In this document: one piece after another, positions 16,501 through 19,871 of the stretch
How positions within the stretch are numbered: position 1 is the first letter of the stretch
How the letters are laid out: every line of letters starts with the position of its first letter
Assembly: GCA_035291905.1 (NCBI GenBank)
Contig: DATDRF010000124.1
Span: 1 to 19,871 of the forward strand
Direction of reading: 5' to 3'
From: JACPLA01 sp035291905
Lineage (GTDB): Bacteria; Bacteroidota; Ignavibacteria; UBA10030
Length of the DNA: 19,871 nucleotides
Notes under the pieces: generated by a model
What the model was told of the DNA's origin: nothing
The model's database searches: none
Seen by the model: only the letters and a program-made list of their open reading frames with translations
Translations under genes and position numbers: made by a program

Positions 16501-17910
16501 CCCGTCTCCCGTGGAGAGGACCCGGTTGCTGAGAGAATCCGAGAAGGCGTAGACCGGGACTCCGCTCACCCCTGCCCCGTTGAACGTAACCTTTCCCGAA
16601 ATGGAGCTGTTACATTCCACTAAGACATAGTCCTGCCGAACAGTAGCATTGGAAGACACGAAGATATCAGGAAAGCCAAAGTCTCGCATGTAGTTCGATG
16701 ACGACGGAGTGCCGACGTACATACGCCATTGACCTTGCGCGACACCCAGCTTGTAGTAGCCCTGGGAATCTGTTCTGGCGGCTGCACAAAAAGAGTAGCA
16801 CGCCTCTACCAGGGCATTCTCTATCGGGGTTCCTGCCTGGCTCTTCACATAACCCTCGATGAATGAGGTTGCCTCTGTGTACACAAAGCTGACGATAGTC
16901 GTATCCGACACGATCGGAATGACCTGATCAGGCGGGGGAATATACCCGTTCGTTGCCCCTGTCACGTCTACAGGACGGATGCGTAGTTGCCCGGTCTGGA
17001 ATCGGTCGACATTGAATGAGAACTTCCCTGCGGAATCCGCAAACACGATCAGCTCATCAGTGACGCATGCTACGAAAGGCATTTGCGGGACGACGGACCC
17101 CCGCACGATTGAGGCAGTCGGTTGCTGTCGGACAGTCAGGGAACCCGTCGAGACAGTCTGATAATCGTCGATTTCGAAAATGAGCGTCGCGACAAAGAGC
17201 GTTAGAATGTCATCTCCGGCGCGAAACGTAACTTTGTACTTACCCGTTGTCAAATCTTCGTCGTTGTCATCATTCTCAAGGAGGAGTCCTCGTCCCAGCA
17301 AGTAGTCGTCACTGCCGATTGCCCCGTTGCCGTCGAGATCGAGATAAATGTTCATGATCGCAGAGAGCGCGCCGGAGGCGAAGGAAAACGTGAGATTGAA
17401 CGTGTCTCCCACGTAGACGGAATCATGGGCCTTTCCGTTGATTAGCGCATTCGTAACCTGCGCCGACGCCGTCTTGCCGAGTGATGCACGAGGCCGTTCC
17501 CGGGAGGGCGGGGCTTCAAGGAACCTCGTGGGCTTCCCAAGCAGTTTAAGGCGGTTGCGTTCCTGACGATCCTGCAACTTTCGTTCGGCCTGTTCGCCTT
17601 CTGCCTTGCGAAGGATTTCGTGGAGATCCTTGATCATGGTACGTTGTTCTGAAATCTCTTTCAACGTGTTGACCCGTGTCTCCAGCAGTTGCCGATCAAA
17701 TCCTCTTTGCAGCCTCTTTACTGTCGCAGCGGCCGATTGGGCGGAATCCCGGCGCTCAAACATGTTGCTCTTCCTCTGCCAGGAATCTTCCGTCAGCAAC
17801 GGGATTATCTTCTTGCCGGGGCGGACGTTCTCCTGACCTGCTGCATTTCCCGCGTTCAGGAGCAGGAGGGGGAGAACAAAAAGCATGTGGATCGTCAATT
17901 TCGTTTTCAT
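13552..17910 (-). CDS. Very large secreted T9SS cargo protein with eight carboxypeptidase-regulatory-like repeats
   Basis: The 1452-residue product starts at ATG 17908-17910 with a strong GGGAGGT immediately upstream. Residues 1-25 are a signal peptide. Residues about 55-125 are charged and helical, likely coiled coil. An EF-hand-like loop DLDGNGAIGSDD (about 191-202) probably binds calcium. Eight beta-sandwich repeats of 83-100 residues (about 349-1080) follow the CarboxypepD_reg pattern SGxVxxxxGxPIxxxxVxxYD...GxYxxxxLxxGxYxVxAxxxGYxxQWYD. Residues about 1081-1355 resemble a module shared by FCB surface proteins (ELWFGGxxxG-like, WRP, YVGFFMDLDI, YMYDSS, SVGPYSLDPGD). The last 80 residues are a type IX secretion sorting domain beginning NYPNPFNP. 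No catalytic motif is recognised; adhesion or carbohydrate binding at the surface is an inference. Confidence 0.9.
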   Translation of the reverse strand: MKTKLTIHMLFVLPLLLLNAGNAAGQENVRPGKKIIPLLTEDSWQRKSNMFERRDSAQSAAATVKRLQRGFDRQLLETRVNTLKEISEQRTMIKDLHEILRKAEGEQAERKLQDRQERNRLKLLGKPTRFLEAPPSRERPRASLGKTASAQVTNALINGKAHDSVYVGDTFNLTFSFASGALSAIMNIYLDLDGNGAIGSDDYLLGRGLLLENDDNDEDLTTGKYKVTFRAGDDILTLFVATLIFEIDDYQTVSTGSLTVRQQPTASIVRGSVVPQMPFVACVTDELIVFADSAGKFSFNVDRFQTGQLRIRPVDVTGATNGYIPPPDQVIPIVSDTTIVSFVYTEATSFIEGYVKSQAGTPIENALVEACYSFCAAARTDSQGYYKLGVAQGQWRMYVGTPSSSNYMRDFGFPDIFVSSNATVRQDYVLVECNSSISGKVTFNGAGVSGVPVYAFSDSLSNRVLSTGDGSYAVPVHQPPVGSETYMLQCDIGSGYFVEDPLRWDIQPGATDVNFTIKKVAGGLQGRITDVGTGNPVPGAHIYVSGPTYKRTWSNDSGYYRTSLGDGIYTLNVYASPYFSYSEYPVNVSGAMVTRNVALLRSGSLSGTVKNAEGEPMRDAIVVTRDTMGWHYGSGYTDIHGEYMVSNLTSGEYRAVASKNGYVPQWYNMAEDQEQASLIPVAQGFDTPGINFVLSKGGIISGKVVEKTGSPISGVEILVYDTLFNGRSYAMTNDSGIYSASGLATGKYLVVTYSEEYIHQWYDGAATPFDAKRVNVTIDQETAGIDFTLSKGGSISGKVKSKSGVAIPYSSVTVVDSTFLPISYYYTYDDSGSYRITKLPVGKSLYVTASAYGYAQRWYDNVSVPDSATAIILAEGGERNNVNFALPLGGSITGRVQDINGYPIPYANIYAYDSLTSYYAYSNQSGSYSLAGMSNGRYYVLASANAYDEQWFDRASSEAEATRVRVVEETTTSDINFALRRTSGVFGTVVDDSSGMGVPSIYIEVLQDSENGQLFTTFTSYDGSYQMPLPPGDYVVRASDLSGQGYLGEFYTSSGGTPFRAEAYRWTLADGQSFAADFRLVKRKNFHAFTGHKLGMTITNFGQLGYWQDPTLPNGRWPLPSDPNSLFEGDLWFGGDVYGTRLVAAGAYRGIYGPWRPLSNYINEWSSDSQRVLTFFTDEGMFGGLTVKQTAYSWRDADYALYEYTIVNRSPWGFDLPPIQNAYVGFFMDLDISGEANDDMVGIDAATNLVYMYDSSAVNGVAMGVCLVRDSAGRVTWWRNGNDPRSDTARYNRMASATSTTLPDSANDHRVLLSVGPYSLDPGDTVSFMIAVVAGYGAEGVIQAAAQARGSYVTGVETTPVREIPAEYSLSQNYPNPFNPTTMIQFDLPERGPVKLEVYDMLGRRVATLVDDVLQAGRQAVEFDAHGLSSGMYVYRIEANGFVLARRMVLVR
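13555..13794 (-). other. T9SS C-terminal sorting domain of the 1452-residue protein
   Basis: These 80 codons begin NYPNPFNPTT and end with RRMVLVR. The segment matches the tail of the 5'-nucleotidase (18015-18254) at 69 of 80 residues by my direct comparison, far more than unrelated cargo need share. This domain targets proteins through the outer-membrane type IX pathway and is usually removed or anchored on export. Confidence 0.85.
14671..16866 (-). repeat. Eight tandem carboxypeptidase-regulatory-like domains (protein-level repeat)
   Basis: Repeats start at about residues 349, 436, 519, 602, 696, 790, 887 and 981 of the large secreted protein. Copies four to seven are most alike (about 94 residues each), sharing an opening SGxV/GxV strand, a central GxY(S/R/M) turn and the QWYD/RWYD/QWFD motif, and closing with INF or VNFALxxGGSI. 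The DNA copies have diverged, so the array is old rather than recently expanded. Confidence 0.75.
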
Positions 17911-17962
17911 AAGACCTCCCTTTGCAACTCAACTCAGTTCAGGTACGCTTCGTGCCAGGACA

Positions 17963-18001
17963 GGAGAAGCCGCGTCCTCGCACCTTTACGGGGACGCGGC
18001 T
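17963..18001. terminator. GC-rich hairpin between the 5'-nucleotidase and surface-protein genes
   Basis: AGCCGCGTCC (17968-17977) pairs perfectly with GGACGCGGCT (17992-18001) over a 14-base loop. It starts ten bases after the nucleotidase stop on the minus strand. No T-run follows (TTCTCCTGTCC), so it could be a weak terminator, an mRNA-stabilising 3' hairpin, or a partial terminator allowing read-through into the downstream surface-protein gene. Confidence 0.5.
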
Positions 18002-18011
18002 CTCCCAAAAC

Positions 18012-19871
18012 CTACCGCACCAGCACCATCCTCCTCGCTTGCGCGAATCCGTTTGCTTCGATTTTGTAAAGATATACACCGCTGGACAACCCGTGCGCAT
18101 CGAATTCAACTGTTTGCCGACCTGCCTGCAGCACATCATCCACCAGCGTCGCCACCCGTCTACCCAGAAGATCGAAGACTTCCAACTTCACCAGCCCGCG
18201 TTCAGGAAGGTCAAACCGAATCACCGTTGTCGGATTGAAGGGATTCGGATAGTTCTGATGGAGCTCGAACTTTTCAGGCGCCAAGGCGGACACTTGTTCC
18301 ACAGGACTCAGGACCCGGTTCCGCACAGCCGGCCGGATCGTATCCTTGTCGGCCAAGTACCATACGACGGCCTGGTACTCTGTGGTATCCGTCATGACAT
18401 GCAGATTGCTGTATGGAATACCAAGGTAGTCCATAAATGCAGGCACGAATTCGTTCGCCGTGACGGTGTATTCCTTGACCGGATCGATCGGTTGGCCTCC
18501 GATTTCCACGTAAAGAAGGCGATTCCACAGAGTGTCACCTATCTCATCCGGATGCGGCCGGGATGGCGCATACCAGTACGTGAGACCCGATGCCTGAACC
18601 AGGAATTCATCGTTTTCGCCGATCGTGGAAAGACCAAATTCCAACCCCATCATGAGAGCTTCACCTGTCATGGTGAGAGTGGCCATCCGATATCCCAGAC
18701 CGTTGTCGGTGTTGAATCCATACCCGACCATTCTGAAAACATCCGCTCCGACAATCGGACCTTGATACAGCGGTTGCGCCGTTGAACCACCCACCTCAAT
18801 GGCCACGTCGGTCTTTGTCAAAGCGCGAAACGCGTCGGTGACAAGGTTTCCGACAGGCGTGTCCCTGTAGCCAAGCTCCATGAGCGAATCTTCAACCTCC
18901 TCAAAATACTCCGCCGCGTAAGTCAGCTGTTGTGTGTACGCGGGCCCATAGACACCTTCAATCCCCTGAATGAGCATATCCACGGTTGCGGCAATCGTCG
19001 GCTCTTCCGGTACCGTATCGTCGATCGGAATGAGCGCATAGTCGAGGAGTCGAACGATTGTGTCTTGAACCGTCAGTCGCAGCTTTCCGACATTCAGATA
19101 GAAGGCGTTCGCCTGCACGATCCAGGTGGTGTCGCCAAGCGGATTCTGAACTACAATTGGAGATTCAAGAGCGTAGTGATCGTGCCCGCCGACAATAGCG
19201 TGAATACCGGGGACGTACGACGCAAGGAGCTGATCGTACATCAGCCCGAGATGAGAAAGACAGATAATGACGTCGCAATTCTGATTCACCAGCGTATCGA
19301 CGTATGCCGCTGCAATGCCGACGAAATCAGAATCAACAACGGCCGGTGAAGGAAGAGAGAGAACGTTTGTCGCAGGCGTCGTCAGCCCAAAGATCCCCAC
19401 TTTGACGTTGCCTGCCTGCTTGATGATGTAAGGCGAGATATGTTGCTTGAGACCCTGCACTGCTGCAGAGTCAAGGATCGTGTTTGCCGAAAGAAGCGGG
19501 AACGATCCCCCGGTAAAACTGGTGTCAAGCGCCATTTTCAGCGTGGCAGGCGTGAGGTCGAATTCGTGATTCCCGACAGCCATGGCATCGCAACCGAGAG
19601 CGACTAGAATCTGAAACTCGGGGACGCCGAAATACTGATTGAAAAACATGTCCCCAATGAACAGATCGCCGGCGTGGAGGAGAAGCGTGTTCGGCTCCTC
19701 CAGCTTCGTCATACCGATAATACTCGCCGCCCGCGCGATCCCGCCCAGAGATCCCTTCAGTTGCGCATCGCGGGGACCGATGGAAGCCAGGGTCGAATGC
19801 GTGTCGTTGAGATGAAGAATCGTGACAGTATCGACCTGTGCGCGCAGTGTCGGAATACACGCAATCGCAAG
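18012..19871 (-). CDS. Secreted 5'-nucleotidase / 2',3'-cyclic phosphodiesterase (UshA/CpdB-like) with T9SS tail, N terminus cut by window edge
   Basis: The frame runs from the right edge to TAG at 18012-18014, giving 619 residues. The first visible residues (LAIACIPTLRAQ) are the end of a signal peptide, so only a few codons are missing. The metallophosphoesterase domain follows with ILHLNDTHS (Asp23, His25), HAGDLF (Asp69), AVGNHEFD (Asn101, His102), CLSHLG and VGGHDHY, all two-metal ligands. The 5'-nucleotidase C-terminal domain follows with GNLVTDAFR, VGGSTAQPLY and YTVTANEFV. The last 80 residues are a T9SS sorting domain. Such enzymes hydrolyse extracellular nucleotides or cyclic nucleotides to salvage nucleosides and phosphate. 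The usual substrate-recognition GG(I/G)SxR loop reads GGSTAQ here, so the preferred substrate is uncertain. Confidence 0.9.
   Translation of the reverse strand, partial: LAIACIPTLRAQVDTVTILHLNDTHSTLASIGPRDAQLKGSLGGIARAASIIGMTKLEEPNTLLLHAGDLFIGDMFFNQYFGVPEFQILVALGCDAMAVGNHEFDLTPATLKMALDTSFTGGSFPLLSANTILDSAAVQGLKQHISPYIIKQAGNVKVGIFGLTTPATNVLSLPSPAVVDSDFVGIAAAYVDTLVNQNCDVIICLSHLGLMYDQLLASYVPGIHAIVGGHDHYALESPIVVQNPLGDTTWIVQANAFYLNVGKLRLTVQDTIVRLLDYALIPIDDTVPEEPTIAATVDMLIQGIEGVYGPAYTQQLTYAAEYFEEVEDSLMELGYRDTPVGNLVTDAFRALTKTDVAIEVGGSTAQPLYQGPIVGADVFRMVGYGFNTDNGLGYRMATLTMTGEALMMGLEFGLSTIGENDEFLVQASGLTYWYAPSRPHPDEIGDTLWNRLLYVEIGGQPIDPVKEYTVTANEFVPAFMDYLGIPYSNLHVMTDTTEYQAVVWYLADKDTIRPAVRNRVLSPVEQVSALAPEKFELHQNYPNPFNPTTVIRFDLPERGLVKLEVFDLLGRRVATLVDDVLQAGRQTVEFDAHGLSSGVYLYKIEANGFAQARRMVLVR

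Noticed and set aside
14671..16866. Possible recent DNA tandem repeat or recombination array
   Set aside because: The repeat is clear only in protein; the DNA of the copies differs too much for recent duplication.
1..19871. CRISPR array, tRNA or rRNA gene, insertion sequence, prophage or integron
   Set aside because: No regularly spaced repeats with spacers, no cloverleaf-like element, no transposase, integrase or phage protein was seen on either strand.

Overview
The window looks like chromosomal DNA of an uncultured bacterium from the Bacteroidota/Ignavibacteriota side of the FCB group. The main evidence is two secreted proteins with nearly the same C-terminal type IX secretion (T9SS) sorting domain, carrying the NYPNPFNP motif typical of Ignavibacteria and related lineages. 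An Omp85-type outer-membrane barrel indicates a diderm cell. Environmental-type intergenic repeats (heptamer arrays, CACAGAGA palindromes, small hairpin pairs) fit the same group. No tRNA, rRNA, CRISPR array, transposase or phage gene was seen.

Left part (1-2149, minus strand): murA for peptidoglycan precursor synthesis is followed by the 5' part of a large, unrecognised multi-pass membrane protein that runs off the left edge. An 88-bp imperfect palindrome separates them. A divergent spacer (2150-2525) holds a likely murA promoter, an inverted pair of heptamer arrays and two adjacent hairpins just before purA.

Middle (2526-6081, plus strand): purA (with a short in-frame palindromic insertion), an orphan membrane histidine kinase and a secreted M28-type metallopeptidase.

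Central cluster (6101-13489, minus strand), read from right to left: an NAD-dependent epimerase/dehydratase, a diacylglycerol-kinase-family lipid kinase, a ThiL/PurM-like protein and a UbiA prenyltransferase, each joined to the next by a 4-base ATGA overlap. After a 160-base gap come an unusual fusion of an endonuclease/exonuclease/phosphatase (EEP) enzyme to an Omp85 barrel, and a GNAT-family protein. The gene set suggests synthesis or remodelling of a lipid, with an outer-membrane phosphodiesterase attached. A ceramide-type or an isoprenoid/ether lipid are both possible; neither is proven here.

Right part (13552-19871, minus strand): a 1452-residue surface protein (coiled coil, EF-hand-like loop, eight carboxypeptidase-regulatory-like repeats, a conserved FCB surface module, T9SS tail) and a secreted 5'-nucleotidase/cyclic phosphodiesterase with T9SS tail, cut only within its signal peptide by the right edge. 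A strong hairpin terminator closes the surface-protein gene just upstream of the lipid cluster.
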